Shown: positions 1 to 11,542 of the stretch, one piece after another
Position numbering within the stretch: position 1 is the first letter of the stretch
Layout: each line of letters opens with the position of its first letter
Assembly: GCA_025200525.1 (NCBI GenBank)
Contig: CM045763.1
Location: forward strand, 63,313,018 to 63,377,017
Length of the DNA stretch: 64,000 nt
From: Camellia lanceoleosa
Lineage: Eukaryota > Streptophyta > Magnoliopsida > Ericales > Theaceae
Direction: 5' to 3'
Program-made: the position numbers and the translations under genes
Notes under the pieces: model-generated
What the model saw: only the letters and a program-made list of their open reading frames with translations
Databases searched by the model: none
What the model was told of the DNA's origin: nothing

Positions 1-1714
1 AAAAGAAAACAAGTTTTATACATTCACAAAACATGACCACATGGTTTCCGGAACCTCCTCAGGAAACACAAGGGTTGGCTGACCAAAAATCCAAACTTTA
101 GGCCATCAACTCTGGGCCTGGTCATGCGACCAGTCACCTACATACAAAGTATAAACAGAATGAGCGAGAGCCAAGTGAATAATAACAGAGTAAAGGGTTT
201 TAATTGAATGATGTCCCATATCATACTCAAAAATCAGAGTTCATATCAGAAACAGATACATATTCTTATACAAAAATTAGAGTTCATGTTTAATCATACG
301 TGGTACATCCATTAGTGCTAACAGAACAGATACAGAACATATGGTGGCTATAAGTAACCAGTTCCATAAAGGAACCTCTGGATCTGGATAATAGATAATG
401 GATATGTTGAGCTCTATGTTGGAGCCTCCGGTACAGGTAATAGATTACAGATATATTAAGTTCCATAATGGAACCTCCGATAAGGGTAACAGCTAATAGA
501 TATGCTAAGGATACCACGAATATATTTCAGAAATTAGACAATCATTCATTGTACAGAACATAACATTTCAGAAAACAGATCTTATTTCATCATACAGAAA
601 ATAAATAAAGTTGAACATAGTTTTACTAAGTTATTACTCACAGATGGCTCCGAAAGCAGACAGACAGAACAAACAAATCAGATGGCTACGGCGCATGACC
701 TACACGAACATAACAGATACACAAATTGTAACACACACTCGGATAGTACTTAACTTATTGCATTTCGTTCTTAGTGTGTTTCCACATCTTATCCCCATTA
801 TTATATTTTAATCGTGGCCTAGGAATGCCTAAGATGCAATGAGGATGCCAAAATGAGTTTCAAAACACTTAGTCGTTTTTGCTGAAAACAGGGTCCTCGC
901 TCGAGCGCAACTTAGGTCACTCGAGCGGTCTGTAAACTCTGCAACAGTACTAGTTATGTGATTTTTCCGCTCGATGCACGCTTGACGATTACTCGAGCGT
1001 GAGACTGAAGTCCTTGCTTGAGCGCAACTCTTGTCACTCTAGCGGTCTTCAAAAATGTATAAACTTCCGGGAGCATGCATTTTATGCTCGAGCGAAAGTG
1101 CAAAACACAAAGTGGTCGCTCGAGCGCAGGATTTGTCGCTCAAGCGAAGGAGCAAAATTCTGAGATTCCTAGATTTGCTCCTAAGTTCAAAATTCAAACT
1201 CAAAATTGCAAATCATACTCTTTTGGGCCAAAATCTTGAGGAAACACTTGTAAGCTTATAAAACATTATGAATTAAAGATCATATCGCAAAATCAAGGCC
1301 CAAAAGCTTGCCAATTGTGCAAAACAAAACTCAATTCTTTGAAAACATAGCATGCATGCATTATCTTGACTTCAAAGCTCCCAAAATATGATCAATTGAT
1401 ATAACATGGTATCAAACAAGATGAATTCTCAAATAGAGGTACGATGGACACATGCATGAAAGGATTCTTTAAAATTAAACTCAAATTGTGATGAAATGGG
1501 CATGCATACATGGTATGATCTATATTCCTTCATTCTAGCTCACTTCGTATATTAATCTACTCAATTCTCTTGAATTCACATGTTATCTAACTCAATGTCA
1601 TAAATCTAAAGTTAAATTCTTACCTAGAAGCCTTAATTCCCCTTGAATCTTAGCAAGTCTTGCTCAGTACCACCAATTTCTTTCAATTCCTCGAGCAATT
1701 CCTAGCTTGATCTC

Positions 1715-1753
<39 letters not shown>

Positions 1754-2159
1754 GTTTGTTGACTCAAAAGATAAGGAAATAGAAGTGTATGGTTAAGTCT
1801 AGAGCTCACTTAGCCTTATATGGGCTCAATTAGCATTAGTTAATTAAGTTCAGTTAATGCTAATCTATTGTTATTATTTTATTCTAATTTAATCGCTCTG
1901 AATTGAATTTCTGTCAAACCTACCATAATTTCAAAAAAATTTCAAATTACACAAATACTAAGTCAATTTCGCGATCGGATGCCGGTAAGGCCTTCAATTT
2001 GCAAAACAAAACAGAAACGCAAATAGATATTCCTACAGCAAATAGATATAAACATAAATAATGTCATACACATGTAATTAATTTAGAATTTCATCTTAAT
2101 TACTCATTAGTTATAATTAATCATAGTTTATCGGTTAATCATAGAACGGGGTTGTTCCA
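1..2159 (-). mobile_element. LTR of a large LTR retrotransposon (cut by window start)
   Basis: This segment matches, block by block, the two complete solo LTRs at 19252-21843 and 47741-50365; for example, the stretch around positions 46-200 corresponds to about 48058-48210. It ends at ...GTTCCA, before AT-rich flanking DNA. Read on the minus strand it would begin TGGAACAACCCC, in line with TGTAATAACCC and TGTAAGGACCC in the other two copies, so minus is the likely LTR orientation. A TATAAGG box (about 1813-1819, minus) precedes a (GA)n leader at 1751-1718, which also fits minus. About 250 bp of the LTR should lie left of the window. The superfamily cannot be decided from an LTR alone. Confidence 0.75.
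1718..1751. repeat. (CT)n microsatellite in the LTR
   Basis: Uninterrupted CT run. The related LTR at 19252-21843 has an equivalent run at 21301-21345, so it is a family feature, probably in the transcribed leader. Confidence 0.9.
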
Positions 2160-2580
2160 CTTTCCTATATAATAATAAAATTACCTAAATTATTAATTGA
2201 AACTACTTTTAACATCATTAAAAACTATTAATTGATTTGATGATTTATTAATTAAATGAGCGATTTGTCATGAAATTAGAAATCTCAAGGGGTAGAATAT
2301 AATTTTCAAAACCACATGGGGCAATTCATATTTTAATCAAATGTCAGGGGGTGTATTTATAATTTATCCTTGATTCTAAATCATTTTTGCTAAATATTGT
2401 AAATAAATTTTTTAGATTATTATTTAATTTTAAAAATTAATTTTTGATTAATTACGGGTAATTATGCTAGTTTAAAATGTAAGTAATATATAATTATATT
2501 TTATTCATATTTTATTTATTTATTTTAAATCCTTACTCATATTAATAATCTAAACACAAGTTAGATGACCTTGACTTGAT
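2160..2580. other. AT-rich spacer without recognised feature
   Basis: Very AT-rich DNA between the first LTR and the truncated 3' end of the Tat-lineage element. No ORF or repeat is recognised. The missing 3' LTR of the Tat element is not here. Confidence 0.6.
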
Positions 2581-2584
2581 TTAC

Positions 2585-3933
2585 CATGGAACTATACCAT
2601 CCCAATTCCAAAGGGTGAAGAGTCTCTTACCGTTCTTATTTTGACCGACTTCAAAAACATGCGGCAAATTGGTTTCGAGGGATCTGATTCAGAGCGGGCG
2701 GAAGTAGCTGAGGTTGCCGAGTCAAATCAGTCCAAAGCAGAGGTAGACGAGGCATTGAAGTTGGCCTTTGAGGAAGCCTACTTAATTCAAATTGACCTTG
2801 GCCTACTTGTGCCGAGGGGACCTTCCTTCTGACGACGTTTTCAACGGTTTCGAGGATCTTCCCGACGCATACCCCAAAGACATGGCTGGGTTAAGCCTCA
2901 CACAACTCGCCAAGAAGGCGAACGCGAAAAGGATGGCCGCGAGGTGAAGAGCAAAGGCCATTCGATCCGAAGTGCGAACTGCCACCGAATCTCAGCCTTC
3001 CCTACCCGTTGCTGAATCTCAGCCCCTCTTGCCTATTGAGGAAATGGCAAAAAACCAAAGTGCCGAGTCCGCTATGGTCGAGCAGGCTGAGCAAAGGGTA
3101 GAGAAACGTCATGCCGAGGTCGAGGCCGGCTTAGAAGAAAACCGTGCCGACAAACGACCTTGTTTAGAGGAGTCGGATGTGATCGTGCCTTTTGTCATTC
3201 AGCTGAAGATAAAAAACACGCCGATCTCCTCTGATGCTTCGGTCATTAAAGATCCTGCCGTCACGCTCAGCATGGCTACGTCCGTCTCATTGTCGGCTGA
3301 CAAGGCGGCTTTCCGGGCGGAGCCAAATCTGGTTGCGATAACATTAGCCGTTCAATCGGCTCTTTTGGTATCTGTCTTGACTATCTTTTTATTTTATGCA
3401 AATATCATTTTGGTTTTAATTTCCTATTTTGCAGACGGTCGGAAGGATAGCCGAGATGGGCCACCGCCATCATGACGCCGTTGAACAGCTTGGCCGTTTA
3501 CAGACGGAAGTTGAAGGCCAAAGGAGTAGGGCCGAGTTCGAAGCCTTGAGGGCGAAGATAGAAGGCACGAGGGCCGAGGCCGAGATGGAGAGGGCTAGAA
3601 ATGCAGACGAGCTCAGGTTGGTTGCCGAGCAGAGGGCGAATGCAAGTGAAGCTGCGCTCAAGTTAGCCCAAGAGGCGATCGCCAAACTTGAGGCAGACTC
3701 GGCAGAATCAAAGGCGGCGAAAGAGGTAGCCGACTCTGAGGCTAAGAAGACGTATGAAGCTGGGCAAAGCACTGCCCTTGCAAATTACGTGGAAGAAGTC
3801 CCCAAATTCGAGAATCGAGAATTCAAACACGGCTAGCTCAAAGCCCTTGCTGCTGCTAATGTGACATTGGTTATGCCAATTCCATATGAGCAAGTGGATA
3901 TTGAGCCGCTGGAGTCTGACTCTGAGGATTGAT
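2585..3933 (+). pseudogene. Accessory antisense ORF of the Tat element (copy A)
   Basis: It lies on the strand opposite to gag-pol. A readable frame starts near 2585, with no credible start codon because the N-terminus is lost. It runs through an acidic segment, is interrupted by a TGA after 2829, and continues from 2972. A 67-bp GT..AG intron at 3368-3434 joins the Ala-, Glu- and Arg-rich coiled-coil half (3435-3836) in frame. A TAG at about 3834 separates a short tail ending near 3930. The composition and the conserved C-terminal ending resemble the plant protein family annotated as putative gypsy-type transposon (Pfam PF04195 and relatives), known as an antisense ORF in Tat elements. Its function is unknown. 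Copy A is truncated and broken. Confidence 0.7.
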
Positions 3934-3948
3934 GAGGGCGACAGTAAT

Positions 3949-4061
3949 TTTTGTTTTAGGATTTTGAATGTAATGTTATAGCTTTTGTTTTAGGATTTTG
4001 AATGTAATGTTACAGCTTTTGTTTTAGGATTTTGAATGTAGTGTCACAGCTTTTGTTTTGT
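3949..4061. repeat. 34-bp tandem repeat, about three copies
   Basis: Three consecutive units containing TTTTAGGATTTTGAATGTA, immediately after accessory ORF copy A. Confidence 0.85.
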
Positions 4062-4208
4062 AGTTTTCATATGTAAAATGGCTACAAATTTCTGCCCAAT
4101 TTACTAATGAAAATTTCCTTTTTACTTTGCTATTATTTCTGCTAAATTTTGTTATGGATGAATGGTATTGCTTTCAATTGTAAAATGGCAACGTTTTGTT
4201 TTCAATAC

Positions 4209-5135
4209 CAAGTGCATGAGCTTCGGTTTAGATACTTGGCTGATCAGATTAATAGATCTACCCTTGCCCTAGCCAGTGCATGAGCTTCAAAAACCGAATA
4301 GGACTAGCTCGTGGAGTGGCTACGGCATAAATCAATCGGCATTGGGTTTAGATACTTGGCCGATCAGATTAATAAATATGTCCTTGCCTCAGCTAGTGCA
4401 TGAGCTTCAAAAGCCGAATAGGACTAGCTCATGGAGTGGCTACGGCATAAATCGATCAGCGTTGGGTTTAGATACTTGGCTGATCATATTAATAGATATG
4501 CCCTTGCCCCAGCCAATGCATGAGCTTCAAAAGCCGAATAGGACTAGCTCATGGAGTGGCTGCGGCATAAATCGATCGACGTTGGGTTTAGATACTTGGC
4601 CGATCAGATTAATAGATCTGCCCTTGCCCCAGCCAATGCATGAGCTTCAAAAGCTGAATAGGACTAGCTCATGGAGTGGCTGTGGCATAAATCGATCGGC
4701 ATTGGGTTTAGATATTTGGCCGATCAGATTAATAAATCTGCCCTTGCCCCAGCTAGTGCATGAGCTTCAAAAGCCGAATAGGACTACTTGGCCGATCAAA
4801 TTAATAGATCTGCCATTGCCCCAACCAGTGCATGAGCCTCAAAAGTCGAATAGGACTACTTGGCCGATCAGATTAATAGATCTGCCCTTGCCCCAGTTAG
4901 TGCATGAGCTTCAAAAGCCGAATAGGACTAGCTCATGGAGTGGCTACGACATAAATCGATTGGCATTGGGTTTAGATACTTAGTCGATCAGATTAATAAA
5001 TCTGCCCTTGCCCCAACTAGTGCATGAGCTTCAAAAGCTGAATAGGACTACTTGGCCAATCAGATTAATAGATCTGCCCTTACCCTAGCTAGTGCATGAG
5101 TTTCAAAAGATGAATAGGACTAGCTCATGGAATGA
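4209..5135. repeat. 120-bp tandem repeat array with shortened units
   Basis: The phrase TTGGGTTTAGATACTTGGC recurs at 120-bp spacing (for example at 4342 and 4462). Some later units, from about 4770, lack roughly 50 bp, giving about 69-bp units. Because 120 is a multiple of three, a repetitive open frame (4276-4983) spans the array, but it is a by-product of the period. Tat-lineage elements are known to carry such variable tandem repeats between pol and the 3' LTR, and these can seed satellites. Confidence 0.93.
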
Positions 5136-5257
5136 TCCAATCGGCGCTGCTTTTGGCTATATTAATGGCGCCGTCGCGCCAGATACACTAAGAATAAATG
5201 GGGTGAGTTCACGCCAATGATTCCACTTATTCTTATTCAGACTCGATTTAAACTAGC

Positions 5258-6180
5258 TTGGGGCAAGTGCGAATGTCAAATAGACTATTCTTCAATAGTA
5301 GAGGAGAAGGACGAACGTTGGCTGAGCTAGACATTGCAATGAATCGCAGCAGGGAGCCTACACGCATAGGAGGAAGGACATCCAAGGAACGGGAAAAACG
5401 TCAACCTCCAAGTCGTCGAAGCAGATCTCTCTTAAAAGAAAAATAGCAACAGGGAAGCTCCCTTCGACCGCGACTGAGGAACGAGCCAGACGCGATGCCA
5501 CGACTATTGAGTTTTGTGGTTTTCGTGGAGAATAAACTGATGACCGAGGCGGATTCCATCGTTAACGATCCGGGTGCAGCGGTCAAGTTCGCTCGACAGA
5601 TCTTTCCACTGGAGGTCCAGCAATCGATGGTTGGACAACAAGATTTTGAAGTATTTCGAGAAGGTATCCATGGGGCGGTGAAGGGGTTGTACACCATCTA
5701 CGAAGTCGGTATGCGCTTGCGCACTACGCGACGGGAAATAGAGAAGAAGGACGAACGAATCCGTAATTTGGAGGCTCGCGCGGAGAAGGCTGAGCCTGAG
5801 CTTAAGGAGCTTAGGAAAGCTTAAGCCGCCGAACCGCGTGCAGCGGGTCAATCTAACTTGATTGTGGAGGAGAGGGTAACCCAACGGCTTTTAAGTCATG
5901 TCATCGCCGACCGAGATACGGCTAGTATGTTTGTCGTAGAAAATGCGAGGAACATGGGTTATGAATAAGGCTTCCATGCAGGCCAGAAGGTCGGGATCGA
6001 CAAAACTAAAGAGAAACTTGCAGAGGAGGTCTGTCGATGCGAGAACCGGGACTTTCGGCACGGTTGGATCGAGGCACTTTAAGCCACAGAGGCTCTCTGA
6101 GCAAAAGGTGTTGATTCGGCGCTGCCGTTGTACCAGCGTGGACATTTCCCATTTTCCACTTTTGAAGTCAAAAAGAGTGA
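5258..6180 (+). pseudogene. Accessory antisense ORF of the Tat element (copy B)
   Basis: A second plus-strand coding stretch of the same kind as copy A but clearly diverged. It has a basic N-terminal part (5258-5446), an alpha-helical segment with a charged coiled coil (5495-5824, ending at a TAA), and a C-terminal part readable to about 6180 in shifted frames with a TAA near 5966. The C-terminal region shares with copy A a Gly-x-Asn/Phe-His-Ala-Gly-type turn followed by a Lys/Glu-rich helix. It sits between the 120-bp and 100-bp arrays. It is probably a remnant of the Tat accessory protein. No molecular function is known. Confidence 0.55.
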
Positions 6181-6399
6181 CGATGAGAGAGACGCCGTAT
6201 AAAAGTAAACATTGTAGGCATTGTAATGAAAAATTCATGTAATTTTCCGCTAATTGAATAAAAGCACATTTTTTATCTCATGTGTTTTCAATTATTTTAA
6301 ATGTTCACATGTTTCAGCCTGCATTTATACGACATGTTTTATTTTATTTTGAATGTTGTGATGTCTCGGCCTTCATTTATAGGGCCTCCCTCATTTCAC

Positions 6400-7290
6400 G
6401 TAAGGTGTCACGCACTAATGGGTCTCCGAATTCGGAGACGTCCAATCATTATATCCACGAAGGGCGCTCCGAATCCGGAGACTTTATCGGCCCAAAGGCG
6501 TCATGCGCCGATAGGGCTCCGAATCCGGAGGCTTTATCGGCCCAAAGGCATCATGCGCTGATGGGGCTCCGAATTCAGAGACTTTGTTTGGCCAATCGTG
6601 ACATCGACGAAGGGCGTTCCGAATCCAGAGGCTTTATCGGCCCAAAGGCGTTATGCGCCGATAGGGCTCCGAATTCGGAGACTTTGTTTGGCCAATCGTG
6701 ACATCCACGAAGGGCGCGCCGAATTCGGAGGATTTATCGGCCCAAAGGCGTCATGCGCCGATGGGGCTCCGAATTCGAAGACTAACTTTGGCCAATCGTG
6801 ACATCCATGAAGGGCGCTCCGAATCTGGAGGCTTTATCGGCCCAAAGGCGTCATCCACCGATGGGGCTCCGAATTCGGAGGCTTTATTGGCCCAAAGGCG
6901 TCATGCGCCGATGGGGCTCCGAATTCGGAGACTTTGTTTGGCTAATCATGACATCCACGAAGGGCGCTCCGAATCCAGAGGCTTTATCGGCCCAAAGGCG
7001 TCATACGCCGATGGGGCTCCAAATTCGGAGACTTTGTTTGGACAATCGTGACATCCACGAAGGGCGCTCCAAATCCGGAGGCTTTATCAGCCCAAAGGCG
7101 TCATGCGCCGATGGGACTCCAAATTCGGAGATTTTGTTTGGCCAATCGTGACACCCACGAAGGGCGCTCCAAATCCGGAGGCTTTATTGGCCCAAAGGCA
7201 TCATGCGCCGATCGGGCTCCGAATTCGGAGACTTTGTTTGGCCAATCGGGACATCCACGAAGGGCGCTCTGAATCCGGAGGCTTTATCGG
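6400..7290. repeat. 100-bp tandem repeat built of two about 50-bp half-units
   Basis: ACATCCACGAAGGGCGC-like phrases start at 6701, 6801, 6951, 7051, 7151 and 7251. The period is 100 bp with one 150-bp step, showing an extra half-unit. One half-unit carries the perfect palindrome CTCCGAATTCGGAG and the other the near-palindrome CTCCGAATCCGGAG. As 100 is not a multiple of three, open frames drift along the array and are not genes. The array lies directly behind the integrase end. Confidence 0.93.
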
Positions 7291-7401
7291 AACACTTTGG
7301 AACTGATTTCATAATGAGTAAACAAGCATCTTTGCATTACAAAAGTGGAATATGTACACATTGAACCATTCACAACCAGTATCATTCCCCACAAGTCGGG
7401 T

Positions 7402-8544
7402 TTAATGATAGAATTTTCGTAAGTGCGTTGAATTCCAAGGCCGTAGCAGACTCCTTCCAGACATGTCCTTGAGCCGATATGCCTCTACCCCTGTGATCGA
7501 ATCGACCTGATAGGGGTCGTCCCAATTAGGGCCCAATATGCCATCAGCCAATTTCCTGGCCGCCGGAAGTATTTTCTTCACGACCAACTCTCCTGGTGTG
7601 TAGTGGTGTAGCTGAACACGTTGATTGTACGACTTGGCAAGTTGTTGCTGGTATCATGCCATGGAGGTAAGGGCGCGGTCTCTTTGTTCTTCGATCAGAA
7701 TCAAATACAAAGCCAGCATCATATTGTTTCGACCCATGTCAAAAACTTGCAATTTCAAGGTTGGGTGGCCGATTTCCAGGGGTATGATCGCCTGGGTTCC
7801 AAGGGATAAAGCAAACGGCGTTTCTCCAACGGATCGCCTCAGCGTAGTTCGGTGTGCCCATAATACACTCGGTAATTCTTCAACCCATTTGCCTTTAGCT
7901 TTCTCCAGCCTTTTCTTGATGCCATCCAAGATGGATTTATTAAAGGCTTCAGCTTGACCATTGCTTTGGGGGTAAGCCGGCGTGGAAAAGTAGGGCCGGA
8001 TACCATACTTGCTGCATAGCTCTCGGTAGACCCCACAATCAAACTGGGTGCCGTTGTCTGAGATAAGAGCTCTTGGAATGCCAAATCGTGTTATGATATT
8101 TCTCCATACAAAGCGCTTGACATCAGCATCTCGAATGTGCGTTAATGCCTCCGCTTCAACCTATGTTATGAAGTAATCTGTGGCGACGATCAAGTATCGC
8201 TTGTTTCCTGGGGCCCTCGGCAATGGTCCTACGATATCAAGCCCCCACTAGGCGAACGGCCAGGGACTGGTGATAGAGCTTAACTCTTCAGAAGGCAGAT
8301 GCGTTAACGGGGAGAACTTCTGGCACTGTTTACATTTTTTGACATAGCATTCGGCATCAGATCTCATTGTCAGCCAATAATACCCCTGTATTATAGCTCG
8401 ATAGGCCAAATAGCACCCGCCAGAATGTGCGCCACAACTGCCTTCATCTATTTCAGTCAGAAGCTCTTCAACTTTGTCCGGATGCACGCATTCTAGGTAT
8501 GGACCAGAAATGGACTTTTTATAAAGCTTTCCTTGCGGATCCAA
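7402..8544 (-). pseudogene. Tat-element integrase (broken)
   Basis: The N-terminal HHCC zinc-binding region lies at 8544-8248 (GAHSGG and KKCKQCQKF motifs). The catalytic core follows, with its first Asp in a WGLDIVGPLPR context near 8225, SDNGTQFD near 8055-8035, and the third acidic position in a GQAEAFNKS context near 7955. The C-terminal domain is at 7587-7402. In-frame TAG codons near 8250 and 8164 and a frame change near 7650 break it. The enzyme would have inserted retrotransposon cDNA. The order after RNase H is standard for Ty3/gypsy. Confidence 0.9.
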
Positions 8545-8601
8545 GTAGTAACGCAGTGCTTTGCTTCGTAGCTTGTGCGCTTCTTTCTTGTCCTCTGGGA
8601 G

Positions 8602-9150
8602 CTATTCAGAAGATAGGAATGCGGCAATGGGATCCATCCAACTCGGTCCAGATTCTATGACATTGACTTGGACTTCCTCCGATGGACCAATGCTTGGCTC
8701 CGGGATGAAACCCACCTCGATGGTCCGTTTGATCTTTGAGTTAATAGTGGAGGCTAGACAAGCCAGGGCGTCTGCATGCGTGTTTTGATCACGTGTTATT
8801 TGATTCAATTCATGATGGTCAAATTTTGCTAACAAGGAGTTAGCCGTTTTCATGTAAGCCATCATACGGTCATTTCTTGCCGCGTACTCCCCCTTCAGCT
8901 GATTGATCACCAGTTTTGAATCGCAAAATACAAACAGACGCCGAGTACCCAGAAGATGTGCATTCCGCAAACCGGTTAGAAGGGCTTCGTATTCGGCTTC
9001 GTTATTTGACGCTTCGAAGCCGAGTTTGATGGCCTACTCAATTATTGCACCGTCAAGAGCCATGATTACTACTCCGGCTCCACTGCCCCGCTGATTGGAT
9101 GACCCATCACAGCACAGCTGCCAAATGTCCCCAACGTAAATTCTCCAGTT
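8602..9150 (-). pseudogene. Second, archaeal-type RNase H domain of the Tat element
   Basis: The frame begins near 9150 with a CCDGSSNQRGSGAG-like first strand carrying the catalytic Asp. It continues through NNEAEYEALLTGL (catalytic Glu) and FCDSKLVINQL (third Asp), ending with the HADALACLAS segment. A stop interrupts it near 9037. A second RNase H of this type between the connection RNase H and the integrase is a known marker of the Tat lineage. The domain is recognisable but the reading frame is not intact. Confidence 0.88.
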
Positions 9151-9159
9151 CGACTTAGT

Positions 9160-10727
9160 TCAAATTTCGTCAGACTTGAAGTCGGCAACACCCTCGGTAA
9201 ATTCGGCCACAAAGTCAGCAAGCACCTGCCCCTTGATTGAGGTTCTAGGTAGAAACTGAATGTCGTACTGGCTGAGTTCAAGATCCCACTTTGAAACGCG
9301 TCTTGATGCTTCCGCACTACGTAGTACTGATCGGATGGGGTAATCTATTAGCACCCCGATGCTGTACCCCTGGAAATAATGCATCAGTTTTCTTGCCACC
9401 ATGACCAGGGCTAGGATGAGTTTTTCCAGTGGCAAGTAGTGTGTTTCGACGTCAACCATTGCCTTGCTCACATAATACACTAGTCGCTGCTCGCCCAGCT
9501 CTTCATTTATCAGTACGACGCTGACGGCCTGGTCAGAGACTGCCAGATACAAGATGAACGGGTCACCTGCCGAAGGTGTTGTCAAGAGTGGAACTGATCG
9601 AAGGTAGGTTTTCAAGCCGTTGAAAGCGGCTTCACACTCGGCGGACCATTCGAAAGCCTTGCCCTGCCGTAGTGTATAGAAGAATTGTGGATAACAATCT
9701 GTAGACCGATTGATGAACCTGTTGAGTGCGGCGGCCATCCCCATCAACTTTTGAACCTCTTTTACTGAATGAGGGGAGCTGAGTTCCAAGATTGCTGTGA
9801 TTTACCTCGGGTTGTCCTCGATTCCCCGGTGGTTGACAATGTAACCCAAGAACTTGCCGGAGTCGATCCCAAACGCACATTTAGAAACATTCAGCTTTAT
9901 TTTGTATTTGCATAAGATGCCGAACGTCTCTTCCAGGTCGGCTAGATAGGTTTGCTCTTCTCTGGACTTGACCACCATTTCATCAATGTACACTTCCATA
10001 GTTTGGCTGAGTTGCTCCTTAAACATGGTCGTGACCAGTCTTTAGTAAGCTGCCCCTACATTCTTCAGCCCAAAAGGCATAACCTTATAGCAGTAGGTTC
10101 CTCTTGGGGTGAGGAATGCAGTTTTTTCTTGGTCCTCAGGATGCATGGCAATCTGATGGTAGCCTCTGTAAGCATCAAGGAAGCTCATGCGCTGATGGCG
10201 TGCCGTCGCATCTACAAGTTGGTCAATTCTGGGTAAGGGAAAACAATCCTTGGGGCAGGCTTTGTTTAGGTCCGTGAAATCGACGCACACTCACCAAGTC
10301 CCATTTTTCTTCTTCACAACCACTGTATTAGAGAGCCATGTAGGGTAGGTCACTTCCCTGATTGCCCCGGCGTCAAGCAACCTATCAACCTCCTCAACAA
10401 TGACGGCAGTGTGCTCTGCGGCTGACCGCCAGCTTTTCTGAAAGATTGGCTTGCACTTAAGGTCAACATTCAAAGGTGCTGTGAAATGGACGGATCTATA
10501 CCCGGCATCTCGTATGGAGTCCACACAAAGACGTCAAGGTTGCTAAGCAGGAAAGAAATTAGCTGCTGTCTGTTGGCTTGATTCAGAGAGGCGCCGACCA
10601 TGAAAAACTTCTCTGGGCTTCCGTCGATTTCAACTTGGTCTAGGCCTTCCGTGGCCTTTTCACTTAGGAGCCACCCAACATCGTCGAGGCTCTCCCGATC
10701 CGACACCTCAATGGAATTCACTTGCAA
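9160..10727 (-). pseudogene. Tat-element reverse transcriptase and RNase H
   Basis: RT begins around 10727-10291 (primer-grip and VVKKKNGTW region) and continues through MCVDFTDLNKACPKD at 10290. It then has VMPFGLKNVGAAY near 10085-10045, the catalytic box at about 10005-9990 and FLGYIVNHRGIE near 9850-9820. RNase H follows to 9160. In-frame stops lie near 10292 (TGA) and 10041 (TAA). The catalytic box reads YIDE instead of the expected Y-x-D-D, so the second catalytic Asp has become Glu. This is an inactive copy. Confidence 0.92.
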
Positions 10728-10794
10728 CTCTTTTGCCGTCTCTCCAGCGAGAAGATAACATGTTTGTGCTGATTTCTATGAGCCGCGGATTTGC

Positions 10795-11314
10795 TCAATG
10801 CCGCGTTCTGTCGGGAAGCGCAGCAGCTGATGATACATACTCGGCACGGCCTACATGGTGTGCAACCAAGTTCGCCCCATAATGAGATTGTACAGCGATG
10901 GCAGCTTGACGACCAAGAATTCTACATCCACTGTTCGGGAGCCCGTTCAAACAGGTAGTGTGATTTCCCCAACGGGTACTCTGGATTGGCGTTGAAGCCA
11001 AATAGTGGATAAGGTGCTGGAGAGAGATCCGATTCAGAGAAGCCGAGTTTGGTGAATGTCTTGTAGTACATAACCTCCGATGTGCTCCCCGGATCAATGA
11101 GTATGCGCTCAACTGTGAATCGGTTTACGCGTAACTCAATTACCAAGGGATCAATGTAGAGAAGTGCCACTCCGGCCAAATCTGAATCATCAAAAGAAAT
11201 GCTTGCAGCTTCATGGGGCCATTTAGCCAGAGTGAGTTGACTTTGAGGGTCAGGATTTGACTGAATCGTATGCATCGCGGATAACATCGGCAGGCTATAT
11301 ATCATGTGGATCAC
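10795..11314 (-). pseudogene. Tat-element aspartic protease region
   Basis: The frame 11314-10922 contains the flap and active-site motif ILIDPGSTSEVMYY (around 11104-11065). The family normally has D-S/T-G, and here the central residue is Pro. It then shifts into a second frame to 10795. The domain would process the Gag-Pol polyprotein. Its position between gag and RT supports the call; it is broken. Confidence 0.8.
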
Positions 11315-11542
11315 GCCAAGTGAAAGGAAATCCTGTCTTAAGGCTATTGCCTTGGTTGAGTTGCCTTTTCAGACATACTGTTGTAGCCAACCATCTTGTA
11401 CTAATTCCTCCAAGTGATCCTTCAATACATACCAACTCTCAGTATCATGGCCATGGTCCTTGTGATACTCACACCGTCCATCCTGCCTTCTCGTGTCGAG
11501 AGGTCCCACTATTTTGGACGGCCATTTGAAGAACGGAAGGTG

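Noticed and set aside
290..517. Short ORFs inside the first LTR
   Set aside because: Non-conserved between the three LTR copies.
4276..4983. 235-codon ORF of repeated peptides
   Set aside because: It exists because the 120-bp tandem unit is a multiple of three without a stop; no start context, homology or non-repetitive domain.
6282..7306. Many overlapping ORFs across the 100-bp array
   Set aside because: Frames drift with the 100-bp period; they are by-products of a tandem repeat.
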